A stretch of 64,000 nucleotides of DNA from the NCBI RefSeq assembly GCF_900105905.1, contig NZ_FNSV01000005.1, positions 682,001 to 746,000 on the forward strand, written 5' to 3'. The position numbers and the translations under genes were made by a program. The stretch comes from Rhodococcus koreensis. Lineage in GTDB: Bacteria > Actinomycetota > Actinomycetes > Mycobacteriales > Mycobacteriaceae. Below are positions 46,451 through 54,470 of this stretch, one piece after another. Every line of letters begins with the position of its first letter. The first letter of the stretch is position 1. Below the pieces are notes generated by a model. It saw nothing but the letters and a program-made list of their open reading frames with translations, did not search any database and was not told the DNA's origin.

Positions 46451-46593
46451 TCTCCCGGATCGATGCCCAGATCAAGCGACTGCCCCCGCCGCCCGAGGAA
46501 CGACTCCGCCGGATCGATGCCCTGATCGCAGAACTCCAGCGCAAGCGCTCTGAGGTCTTGAACGAGATCGCAACCAAGAAGGACTTCGAATAA
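46451..46593 (+). pseudogene. 3' part of the gene interrupted by IS1380
   Basis: Continues the frame of 42291-42585 after the CTAA duplication: SRIDAQIKRLPPPPEERLRRIDALIAELQRKRSEVLNEIATKKDFE. A charged helix ends at TAA 46591. A further small ORF overlaps this stop. Confidence 0.7.
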
Positions 46594-46736
46594 TGACGTT
46601 CGCGATTTACTGCCGGCTCCCGAGCGTCGGGGTCGGCTCGATTTCCGTCACGGGCCTGCCCCTCGGCGGTAGCATCGCAACCGGTCGGTCCCCTCGCGGA
46701 CTCCTCCCAGACCGCCTGCGGGACCGACCGTTGTGA
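46593..46736 (+). CDS. 47-residue ORF coupled to the preceding gene
   Basis: ATG 46593 overlaps the preceding stop (TAATG). The product is TFAIYCRLPSVGVGSISVTG...RSPRGLLPDRLRDRPL. Its only support is position and coupling; no family is known. Confidence 0.3.
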   Translation: MTFAIYCRLPSVGVGSISVTGLPLGGSIATGRSPRGLLPDRLRDRPL

Positions 46737-47181
46737 ATGCCTTCCGATCGGGCGGAGGTGGTGTCATTAGCGGACTGGCGACGACTCAACCGTGGTAGTC
46801 ACCGTCGACCCCGGTCTTTTGGGAGATGGGCTTACCTCCCGGGCATGAAAGAGACCGGGTCTGACTCGCCCTGCACATCGTCGACCCCGGTCATGGATGC
46901 CTCCGATCACCTGCGCCGGGGTCGGCTTCGGAACCTGTGTGCCGCAACGCCGCCACCGGCGATAAACTTGGGTCGTGAGGAATTGCCGATTCACGAGAAG
47001 AGGTGGTCGGATGCGATTGAGCCTTCCTTGACCGAGTAGAAACGATCCCCTGGCCGCAAATCTGGCCTCTCCCGCACACCGAGGGGCAGCAACCAGGGGG
47101 TCGATCGATGTCCCCACCCACGATCCCCAGGCTTCTCCACAGATCGTCCGCAGGACATTACGGTCGGGTTACGATCCGTCG
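46737..47181. other. region without a firmly supported gene
   Basis: About 440 bases. A frame at 46737-47039 (RAEVVSLADWRRLNRGS...) starts plausibly but degrades into low-complexity sequence. I do not call it. Confidence 0.25.
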
Positions 47182-47529
47182 GTGACGCTCGGCGCCCTCT
47201 CGATGGCCCTCCTGCGGCTCAATTACCGGCTGGCTCGCGTCCCGCTGCAGTTGGTCGAGGACGTCGGGATAGCCCTGCTGGACGAGCATGCGCCGATGCG
47301 CCCCGCCTACGAGCAGTTGCTCATTCCCTGCGATCACGCCGCCGCCATCCTGCTCGGTGACGAGTACGCCGCCACACGAGCAGCAGACATGCGCCGCCGT
47401 AGCGCTGGGGTCCGTGTCACGATGCCGCGCCGACATCAGCGCGTGGATGCGGAAAGCGCCGCCCTTCTCGATCTGCAGCGTGAACGATTCGAGCGTCGCC
47501 AGCATACCAAGGACACCGACCGAGCCTGA
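47182..47529 (+). CDS. small hypothetical protein, paralogue of 52425-52823
   Basis: 115 residues from GTG 47182. TLGALSMALLRLNYRLARVPLQLVEDVGIALLDEHAPMRPAYEQLLIPCDHAAAILLGDE is shared with the minus-strand gene at 52425-52823 (about half the residues identical over this stretch). The 20 bases upstream are also shared, ending in TACGAT then CGTCG and GTG: a -10 element placed for a leaderless transcript starting at the GTG. The C-terminal half is charged. Function unknown. Confidence 0.6.
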   Translation: MTLGALSMALLRLNYRLARVPLQLVEDVGIALLDEHAPMRPAYEQLLIPCDHAAAILLGDEYAATRAADMRRRSAGVRVTMPRRHQRVDAESAALLDLQRERFERRQHTKDTDRA

Positions 47530-47693
47530 CGTATCTTTCCGTGAACCCTTCCCACAAAGCCCAGGCAGACAGTACGTTTGGGCATGGTAGGCCAGCTTTG
47601 GGGGTGCCAAGCCTCGGTGTGATGCGTTTGAAGAGTCCGTGCGCACCATTCCAAGGGGCGGCACGGGGGCTGGCCTGCCGTCATTCATGTGTT

Positions 47694-47918
47694 TCACATG
47701 GTGTCGAAGATGATGTGCTCGGGTATGCCCGCCCCCCTCGCGCGCCGACTACGGCGTCCCAGAGGTCGCCCGTGAGGTTCCGGTAGGTGTCGTACCAGAT
47801 AATCGCCGGAACTCCGTTGTGGTCGGGTACTCATGAACGTGCGGAGGACCAGTGTGGCGGAACTGTCGAGTGGAACCATCATGGGTCGGTCGACTGCCGC
47901 ATACCAGTCGTCATTCAT
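47694..47918 (-). pseudogene. small helical protein, frameshifted relative of 40640-41104
   Basis: From 47918: NDDWYAAVDRPMMVPLDSSATLVLRTFMSTRPQ. A second frame supplies TYRNLTGDLWDAVVGARG and the first frame resumes AGIPEHIIFDTM. The switch back is at the G6 run near 47735. The ending matches AGVPEHRIFDSV of the 40640 gene. Confidence 0.45.
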
Positions 47919-47929
47919 GCTGCAGTGCA

Positions 47930-48371
47930 GTGGAATTCAAGAGGGTTGAAAGCAATGACGATGACTAGTGTTGCACTTCAACACTATTGAGCGAAGCACG
48001 CATGATGGGCGATGAGCGCTGAGCACAAGCAAGGTGTGATGCATGTGCATGCTGCGTGCTCTCACGTCCGGGGCAGCGAGTCCAGCGCACGATCGAACGC
48101 TGCCGCCGCGCCTTCGGCTGACACCGAAGACCCCGGCGGCACTCACCCGGGCGGAGTTCGCTCTCGCGGCGAGCAGACTGGCGGATCACCAGATTCCCAG
48201 ATTGCCCTGCCACACTGCCGAAATGATGTCAGCACTGCCACCAGCGCATAGTACGGATTGATCATCGCGCTCACCTCCAGGGAGCGGCCCACCAGTTGGT
48301 GACCGGCACCGGTTACCAAGTACCTATTCGACGTGTCCGTTCCTTCTCCTCGGCAAGGGGGCCGGTGGCGA
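47930..48371. other. region without a firmly supported gene
   Basis: About 440 bases, probably a decayed minus-strand gene. INPYYALVAVLTSFRQ starts plausibly at about 48267 but breaks soon after in all frames. Confidence 0.25.
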
Positions 48372-48677
48372 TTATCCATCTGGGTGGTAGTCGGCAACGC
48401 CGCGGCCCGCCAGAATGTCGGTCAGCATATCGATTTCGGTGAGCCACCACCCCGGCCGGGTGATTCCACGCTCACGACTGGGGCAGGCGTGGGTGAAGAT
48501 CAGGATGGATCGGCCGGCACCTCGTGCGTGAACCTCCCACCGCAGGAGCTCGTCGCCGCAGCAATTCTCGAGGCATCGGATCTCCGGTGGCCTGATCGCC
48601 GAACCTTGCAGGTCACGCCAGGAATCGCACCGGGACGCCCACATGGAGCGGCCAGAGTCGGCCAGTACCCGCCACAC
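48372..48677 (-). CDS. hypothetical protein, uncertain
   Basis: About 101 residues from GTG 48677: WRVLADSGRSMWASRCDSWRDLQ...CLENCCGDELLRWEVHARGAGRSILIFTHACPSRERGITRPGWWLTEIDMLTDIL. The hydrophobic and aromatic pattern looks like a folded protein, but no family is recognised. The start is uncertain and no ribosome site is evident. Confidence 0.35.
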   Translation of the reverse strand: MWRVLADSGRSMWASRCDSWRDLQGSAIRPPEIRCLENCCGDELLRWEVHARGAGRSILIFTHACPSRERGITRPGWWLTEIDMLTDILAGRGVADYHPDG

Positions 48678-48879
48678 CGAGTCGCAGCCGTATGGCCGGT
48701 ACCGTTCCAGCCGCCCCGATGGTCACCCGGTTCTTCCTGCGCTCAGGTAGTTTCATCGTCGAATGCGTCATGGAACTCGGGTAGGAAGGTGTCCACAGCA
48801 TCAACGACGCGGCTGATATCCACCCGCCCGCAACACCGAGGCCGGGACCTGATCGGACGCCACGACGTCCGCGGCCTCC

Positions 48880-49058
48880 TTCTACCGCGGTCGGGCGGAG
48901 CGGTGCTGTACTTCCTCCGCATCCGCACCGACCTGCCCCCGCTCCCCCTCACTGCCGAGAAGGTGCTCGCCGACCCCTGTACACGTCTGCGGATCGCGCT
49001 GCTGGGGCTGCGGACCTCCGAACTACTGCGGCCACTACTCCCCTTCGACCAGCAGTAA
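48880..49058 (+). pseudogene. PLD-like protein 3' fragment
   Basis: Encodes SGGAVLYFLRIRTDLPPLPLTAEKVL...LRIALLGLRTSELL, a diverged copy of residues about 255-312 of the PLD-like protein at 16624-17562. The nuclease-like half is absent. Only the tail was left by a rearrangement. Confidence 0.7.
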
Positions 49059-49290
49059 CGACACGTCCCTCACGTGAGCGACTCACCGACATCGCGGCGG
49101 ACCTCAGGGGGCTCCGCCGGCACAGTGATCCACCCTCAACTCACGGGTGCGAGAAGGCCGGGCCAACACCCGTGAGCTTCCCTCGATGCACCGGGCGAGA
49201 AAATCCAGTGTTCACATAGTCCTGGCCCGGCCGGGTGCACCGACCCTAACGCACGGCTACACTGTTAGGTAACGAGAGGAGTTGGTGATT

Positions 49291-49911
49291 ATGGCGGCGG
49301 ACATCGAGACGCGAGACACCGGTGGCGGCACTCAGCCGCTCGAGCAACTACTCAGCGAGAAGTTCGGCATCAAGATGGCTCGACTCGACATCGAACGCGC
49401 CCTCGACGCGCTCCCCACCATCCACAAAGCCTCGGTGGCCCTTCCCGCTGCCGAGGCCGCGATGTACGACGCCGCCGACTTCGGCGAAGACCAGGACGCC
49501 TACCGGCGGAAGATGCTCGACAACGTCGCCGCCTACACCCGCCTGCTGAGCACCGCGCGCACATCAGCCGAGGTCAGCGCCCTCCTCGAGGTCGATCCGT
49601 CGCGGATCCGGCAGCGCGTAGCCGACCGCACGCTATGGGCGCTCAAGGACCAGGGGAAATGGCTCTTCCCGGCACTACAGTTCGAACCCGATGGACCGCG
49701 ACCCGGCCTGGTACGCGGCCTGGACAAGATCCTGTCTGCCCTGCCCGCCGGGCTGCACCCCCTGGCCGTCGAAGGGCTCCTGACCACTCCGCAAGACCAA
49801 CTCCGCGACGACGAGGGCAAGCCCGCATCCATCCTGCATTGGCTACGTTCGGGCGGGGACATCGCGACCGCCTCTGGCGTCGTGGAGCAGCAGAGATGGG
49901 CGAGCGCCTGA
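49291..49911 (+). CDS. antitoxin of RES-type system (Xre/MbcA-like)
   Basis: 206 residues from ATG 49291 (GAGGAG upstream). The N-terminal part is helical. A central stretch TSAEVSALLEVDPSRIRQRVADRTLWALKDQGKWLFPALQF looks like a DNA-binding HTH followed by a hairpin. The C-terminal LHPLAVEGLLTTP...ILHWLRSGGD is like the toxin-binding end of the ParS/MbcA antitoxins. It lies three bases before the RES toxin gene. Confidence 0.7.
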   Translation: MAADIETRDTGGGTQPLEQLLSEKFGIKMARLDIERALDALPTIHKASVALPAAEAAMYDAADFGEDQDAYRRKMLDNVAAYTRLLSTARTSAEVSALLEVDPSRIRQRVADRTLWALKDQGKWLFPALQFEPDGPRPGLVRGLDKILSALPAGLHPLAVEGLLTTPQDQLRDDEGKPASILHWLRSGGDIATASGVVEQQRWASA

Positions 49912-49914
49912 CGG

Positions 49915-50562
49915 ATGTCCATCCTCCCTCTCCCCCCGCCTCCGTCGCCCGATGAACTGCGCGCCATCGGAATCCGACCGAACGAATACCGCCTCATCGA
50001 TACGACCGAAACCTGGTGGCGGGTGCACCGCACCACCGCCGTACACACCCTGGCGTGGAACGCGTTCCGCACCTTCGGGCCTGTGCTGAGATTCGATCCC
50101 CACCCGCAACCGCGCGGACATCACCCCACGCACGGCGTCTGGTACGGCGCAACCAACCCCGGTGCCGCGCTCGGCGAAGCGTTCCAAAATGATCGGACCA
50201 TCGACCGCGCATTCGAGATCCCCTACTTGACCGGCCTGCGTTTCACCCGCACCCTGCACCTCCTCGACGTCTCCACCGACAGCACCGGCCACTGGCCCAC
50301 CCGCGCCGGCGGAACCTATGCCATCTCCACCGCCGGACACGACCACACCCAGAGGTGGGCCCGCGCCATCGTCGACGCATTCCCTCATCTCGACGGCATC
50401 AGCTACAACAGCCGCTTCACCGGGGCCCTCTGCGCAGCCCTGTTCTCCCGAGCGCAGGACGCGATGCCTACCGCTCCCCTCACCTCACGAGCGCTGACCG
50501 ACCCGGCCCTCGCCACCCGACTCGCCGGCGTCGCCGACAAACTCGGATACAAAGTCGTGTGA
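49915..50562 (+). CDS. RES-domain toxin (NAD+-degrading type)
   Basis: 215 residues. RES domain: WWRVHRT (Arg), GVWYGATNPGAALGEAF (Tyr and Glu) and GISYNSRFTGALCAALFSRA (Ser region). Family members such as MbcT degrade NAD+ by phosphorolysis or hydrolysis and kill or arrest the cell unless bound by the antitoxin. The gene order antitoxin-toxin is typical. It would help keep the replicon by post-segregational killing. Confidence 0.8.
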   Translation: MSILPLPPPPSPDELRAIGIRPNEYRLIDTTETWWRVHRTTAVHTLAWNAFRTFGPVLRFDPHPQPRGHHPTHGVWYGATNPGAALGEAFQNDRTIDRAFEIPYLTGLRFTRTLHLLDVSTDSTGHWPTRAGGTYAISTAGHDHTQRWARAIVDAFPHLDGISYNSRFTGALCAALFSRAQDAMPTAPLTSRALTDPALATRLAGVADKLGYKVV

Positions 50563-51246
50563 CATTCGCCTGTTCCCGACACCACGACCTCCCACCCACG
50601 GTGGCAACCCGCTACTAACTTCGATTCTCGGTGCGGGAATCGCGTTGAGGTCGACGCCCAGCGGGACGCCGCTGGAGAGGGCGTCGAGTGGAAACCGGAG
50701 ATGTAGGCGTCAGGATCGTTTTCGGTGATCTCGCCCAGGTCCTTCGCCGTCATCTTGCGCTCCGCCATCGGCAGTTGGCTCAGTCCGCCCAACGACCGAG
50801 GCCAATTCCGGGGTTTCGTTGTCGGAGAGTAGTTCGATCCAGTCGGGTACTCCTCGGTTCCGTCGACCCGGCTACGGCGAAGCACCTCGGTGTGCTGCTC
50901 GGGGCTCGAGACGCGACCCGGTTACACCGATACGCCGACGAGCCGTACCGAATCGAAGCGCGCCGAACGTGCCGCAGAAGCTCTGATCGAGGCGGCCCGT
51001 CGCGCGCACGCTGAGGCCGGAAACTGAACGTAAGGCTCGACACCGGCGGCATCGGATTTCAGGACAGATCGAGCGAATGAAGCCTCGATCGATCAGTGAC
51101 CTGCAACGACGCACCTCCGGCTAGAGCGGGCCTCTGGGCGTGTCCGGGCCAGGCGTCACGTTTCCAGTCGCCTGCCTGCCGACCGCACCGTGGGCGAACT
51201 GGTAGACAGACCAGGTGTGGTGGAACGCTCAGATCAGGAGGCCCCG
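50563..51246. other. region without a supported gene
   Basis: About 680 bases. On the minus strand near 50615-50780, MTAKDLGEITENDPDAYISGF and, in another frame, LSSGVPLGVDLNAIPAPRIEV look like pieces of one decayed gene. Nothing else is supportable. Confidence 0.3.
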
Positions 51247-51897
51247 ATGCCGCGACCATCATCATGGGTGAGGACGACGGCCTCCGCCCTCGGTGAGGAG
51301 CTGGCACGAATCGGTCTGACCGTCCCCGCCGACCGACTCGAGGACCTGCTCACCGAACGCGTCGCCGCCGTGGCAGAGCGGATGCACATCACCGAACGCA
51401 CCGCCCGTCAGTACTTCGATCATCACGCACTGCGCACGCTCGCCCGTGAACTGGCCCTGAGCATCAAAGATGAGGCACCCGGCGCCGACCTGCTGACACT
51501 GCCCCGCACCATCGCCATGCCCCTGCCCACCCTCGGTGCGACAATCGCCGCCCTCGTCGAGGTCGCCGCCCTCGCCCGCGCCACCATTGGTCCCGACGAG
51601 CCGGCGACAGCGATGTCGATGATCTCCACCCTCGGCGTCCTGACCAGAGAACACGACGGCGACCTCCCCAACGTCTGGGTGCCGGAACCGCTCCTCGTGC
51701 GAGCGGTCCGGCTCATCGAGAACACCGCCGACCTCGTACACCAAGGCTGCACACTCCCACCAGGCGTCGCCGAGGACGTACGACCCCACTTGCAGAAGGC
51801 ACTCAGCGAAGACGCCGACCGGCTACGGACACTGATCCCCGCCACCGGCCGACGGACCGGCCCGGGCCTGTGGGCGGTTCCTGACGATCCCCGGTGA
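51247..51897 (+). CDS. hypothetical protein with a helix-turn-helix-like segment
   Basis: 216 residues from ATG 51247 behind AGGAGG. LLTERVAAVAERMHITERTARQYFDHHALRTLAREL resembles an HTH with recognition helix TERTARQYF. The rest is helical, with a hydrophobic stretch LPTLGATIAALVEVAALARATI. It may be a small regulator; function unknown. Confidence 0.6.
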   Translation: MPRPSSWVRTTASALGEELARIGLTVPADRLEDLLTERVAAVAERMHITERTARQYFDHHALRTLARELALSIKDEAPGADLLTLPRTIAMPLPTLGATIAALVEVAALARATIGPDEPATAMSMISTLGVLTREHDGDLPNVWVPEPLLVRAVRLIENTADLVHQGCTLPPGVAEDVRPHLQKALSEDADRLRTLIPATGRRTGPGLWAVPDDPR

Positions 51898-52424
51898 ACA
51901 CCGGAGCTGTCCCGAGTGCATTCGTCCCGCAGAAACGATCGAATGGGTGACGATCTCCGCGAAGGACTGGTCCTCGATACGGCTCGTCCCGCGCCCGCAG
52001 CGGTCGCGGTCGCGGGCGCTTGGGCAGAGTTGTGCTCCAAATATGCTGGCAGCCAAGCCTTCCCAAAGTGGGGATAATTGGCATTATGCCGCCTCGAACT
52101 TTGAATACGATCTGCAACAACGTATTTGAGCTCACGCTATCCAACCGCCCATTGCCTCTGCGAGACCGCTGGGTAGACCCTGGTGCAGATTTGTGTTCGG
52201 ATTGCCGGTACTTCCGGGCCGGGCGCCGACCAGGCGCTCGTGCCGGCGTGCAGCTGGTTGGTCGAACCCTGCCCGATTCCAATGGCGTGCATAATGTGGG
52301 TCAGCCGCCGAACGCCCTGATTCTGCGCCGCGGCACATCATCGTGCGAGTCGCTCGGCATCCCGTGGCCCGCCCAGCACAGAGGCTACCGGCCGCTCCGG
52401 CCGCGGGGGCTGAAACGAGGGGTA
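51898..52424. other. intergenic region, no gene seen
   Basis: About 530 bases between convergent genes. A plus-strand frame is open but has no ribosome site and no coding-like product. Confidence 0.3.
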
Positions 52425-52823
52425 CTACTTGGTCGTCGGCCGGTCATCGCCGCGATCAACGAGATAGACCACCTGTGCGTCACGGAGCCTCTCGCGGTGT
52501 CGCACCCACTCGTCCATACGTGCCGTCCTGGCAACTCGCTCGGCCTCCTGCCTCTGCCTCTCGCGTCGCTGCTGGAGGGCGAGTGTGAACCGGACAACGG
52601 CCGTCCGCTGATGAAGTGCACCGGCGCGGGCAGCGGCGGATTCGTCATCGAGTAGACGAGCAGCGGCGCGATCCACGGTGACGAGTACGTTCTCGTAGGC
52701 CAGCCGCAGCGGTGCCCGCTCGTCGAGGCGGGAGATCCCGACATCCTCGATCAGTTGAAGAGGAAATTGCGCTATGCCGTAGTTCAAGCGCAGGAGGGCC
52801 ATCGAGACGGAACCTAGTGTCAC
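52425..52823 (-). CDS. small hypothetical protein, paralogue of 47182-47529
   Basis: 132 residues from GTG 52823. TLGSVSMALLRLNYGIAQFPLQLIEDVGISRLDERAPLRLAYENVLVTVDRAAARLLDDE parallels the 47182 protein. The C-terminal half is a long charged helix (RRERQRQEAERVARTARMDEWVRHRERLRDAQVV). The upstream TACGAT-CCGTCG-GTG is conserved between the two genes and fits a leaderless transcript. Confidence 0.6.
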   Translation of the reverse strand: MTLGSVSMALLRLNYGIAQFPLQLIEDVGISRLDERAPLRLAYENVLVTVDRAAARLLDDESAAARAGALHQRTAVVRFTLALQQRRERQRQEAERVARTARMDEWVRHRERLRDAQVVYLVDRGDDRPTTK

Positions 52824-52963
52824 CGACGGATCGTAATCCAACCTAAGTATCCCGTGGACGGAACTGGGGAGAACCCTGTGGGTGAGTTGTAGACGGCGAT
52901 CGACCCCCGGCGATCCGTGGGCGAACGCTACCCGGGGAGCGATCGGTCCTGCCGGAATGGCCA

Positions 52964-53185
52964 CTATTCCCTTCCAAACGACCACCTCCTCGTGGAGTCA
53001 TGATGCGCCTGGGTTGAGCCCCAACGTGCATTTATCGCCACCTGGCCTGCCGGTTCAGGTGCCGAAGTCGACCCCTCCGCCAGCGCGGTCGCGTCGTCCA
53101 GCTTGGCCAGTTCGTCGGGGCCGGCCGTCGCAAGGTCGAGTCGCAGCAACTTGGCGACCTGCTCCCGGATGTCTTGATGGATCAT
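52964..53185 (-). CDS. small hypothetical protein
   Basis: 73 residues from ATG 53185. IHQDIREQVAKLLRLDLATAGPDELAKLDDATALAEG is an amphipathic helical N-terminal part. The tail is polar. Only 33 bp downstream of the next minus-strand gene, so probably co-transcribed. Function unknown. Confidence 0.45.
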   Translation of the reverse strand: MIHQDIREQVAKLLRLDLATAGPDELAKLDDATALAEGSTSAPEPAGQVAINARWGSTQAHHDSTRRWSFGRE

Positions 53186-53218
53186 GCCGATCACCACCTG
53201 GTCGAGATTTGACCATCG

Positions 53219-53563
53219 TCAGCGCCGGATCTCGATCTCGCCGAGCCGGACGTCGACACCGGCCTTGCGCGCCTCCGCGATCCGATCGATCAGTGCATAG
53301 GCGAAGCGGTAATAGTCGATCTGAGAGGTGGCGCCGTCGGGATGCGCGGTGTCGGCCGCGAGGAAGGCGCTCAAGTTCCCATGTGCGACCTTCACGGCCT
53401 TGATGGCCGCTGCCTCGTGTTCCACGGTCACAGCCTTCGAGGCGCGGTCTGAGGCTCGACTCTCGGCCCGGAGAAGAGCGGCACGGAGTATGGGAGCCAC
53501 GCGCTCGATGACACTGTCGGGGGCCGGCGGGACATCGTCGTCGATACTGCTCATGGTTGGCAT
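53219..53563 (-). CDS. helical hypothetical protein
   Basis: 114 residues from ATG 53563 (GGAGGAGA close upstream; 53554 also possible). SVIERVAPILRAALLRAESRASDRASKAVTVEHEAAAIKAVKVAHGNLSAFLAADTAHP...YYRFAYALIDRIAEARKAGVDVRLGEIEI is all-helical. No family recognised. Confidence 0.5.
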   Translation of the reverse strand: MPTMSSIDDDVPPAPDSVIERVAPILRAALLRAESRASDRASKAVTVEHEAAAIKAVKVAHGNLSAFLAADTAHPDGATSQIDYYRFAYALIDRIAEARKAGVDVRLGEIEIRR

Positions 53564-53835
53564 TCTCCTCCCCACGGGCACCCTCCCGTCGCCCCTTCGC
53601 CGGACTGTCGTCGGTGAAAGGGGTGAGGTGAGAGTCACCGGAGCCAGGGTGCCCTCACTACCTATTCCAAACCCGGGTGGAGCACGCTTCGCCGCTCACG
53701 TGCGGGTAAGGCGGGAGCGCGGACGACCAGGACCGTTCCCAGGACCTGCGCGGCGAGTTCTTGACGGCCGTGGGGGGTTCCATTCCAAGACGGTGCCTTC
53801 CAGCAGCTGTCGGCAAGCTCAGCGGCTTCACGAAA

Positions 53836-54466
53836 GGGGAACGCGACCGTCTTCTGCCTCGGCACCACGGCGCCGGCCCTTCTTCACTGGGAGCGCGATA
53901 GTGAAGTGACATGTCCTGCGCAGCAGGGATTGTCACCCTCGACCAGCCGATCTCCTACATCATTGCCCCGGGACACCCCGATTGCTCCCGGACCACGGCG
54001 CATGCATGGCTACGACGTTTGCCGATGTGGCCACAAATCCTCCCGTGACGACACTAAAATCCAGTCCGGTCCCCCATCCGACCCGAGTATCCGTCCCTGC
54101 GCATTCTCCCCACCCACCGCATGGAGACATCGTGGCGAAGCAACCCAAATATGGCAATACGCGTTTCCGCGACCAACTGGCGTTTTGGATTATCCTTCCC
54201 AGCTTCGCCGGAATTCTTGCAATCAGCGTACTGATGGTCATCTATGCCGCACCGGATAACCGCGAGGAGGTGGCCCGCCTCGTATTCAGTGCAGTATTGC
54301 CCCTCTTCGGCACATGGGTGGGCACCGTGCTCGCCTTCTACTTCGCACGCGATAATTTCGAGGCGGCATCCGAGTCGACACTGCGCCTCACCGGATTGCT
54401 CAATCGCTCGTCCGCGGTCGCCGAATTGATGATTCCGCGGTCACAGATGGTGGTACACACTCTGGC
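53836..54466. repeat. 631-bp direct repeat, copy 1
   Basis: Begins GGGGAACGCGACC and ends ACACTCTGGC. It is repeated, apparently base for base, at 56161-56791 with a constant offset of 2325. The pair flanks the IS1634-type element exactly. It contains the upstream region and first 111 codons of the membrane protein gene at 56457. Confidence 0.9.
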
Positions 54467-54470
54467 CTGA
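54132..54470 (+). pseudogene. truncated duplicate of the membrane CBS-like protein gene
   Basis: The same as the first 111 codons of 56457-57185, then ended by the IS terminus, which supplies a stop after VVHTLA. It keeps both membrane helices but lacks the C-terminal domain, so a short membrane peptide may still be made. Confidence 0.8.
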
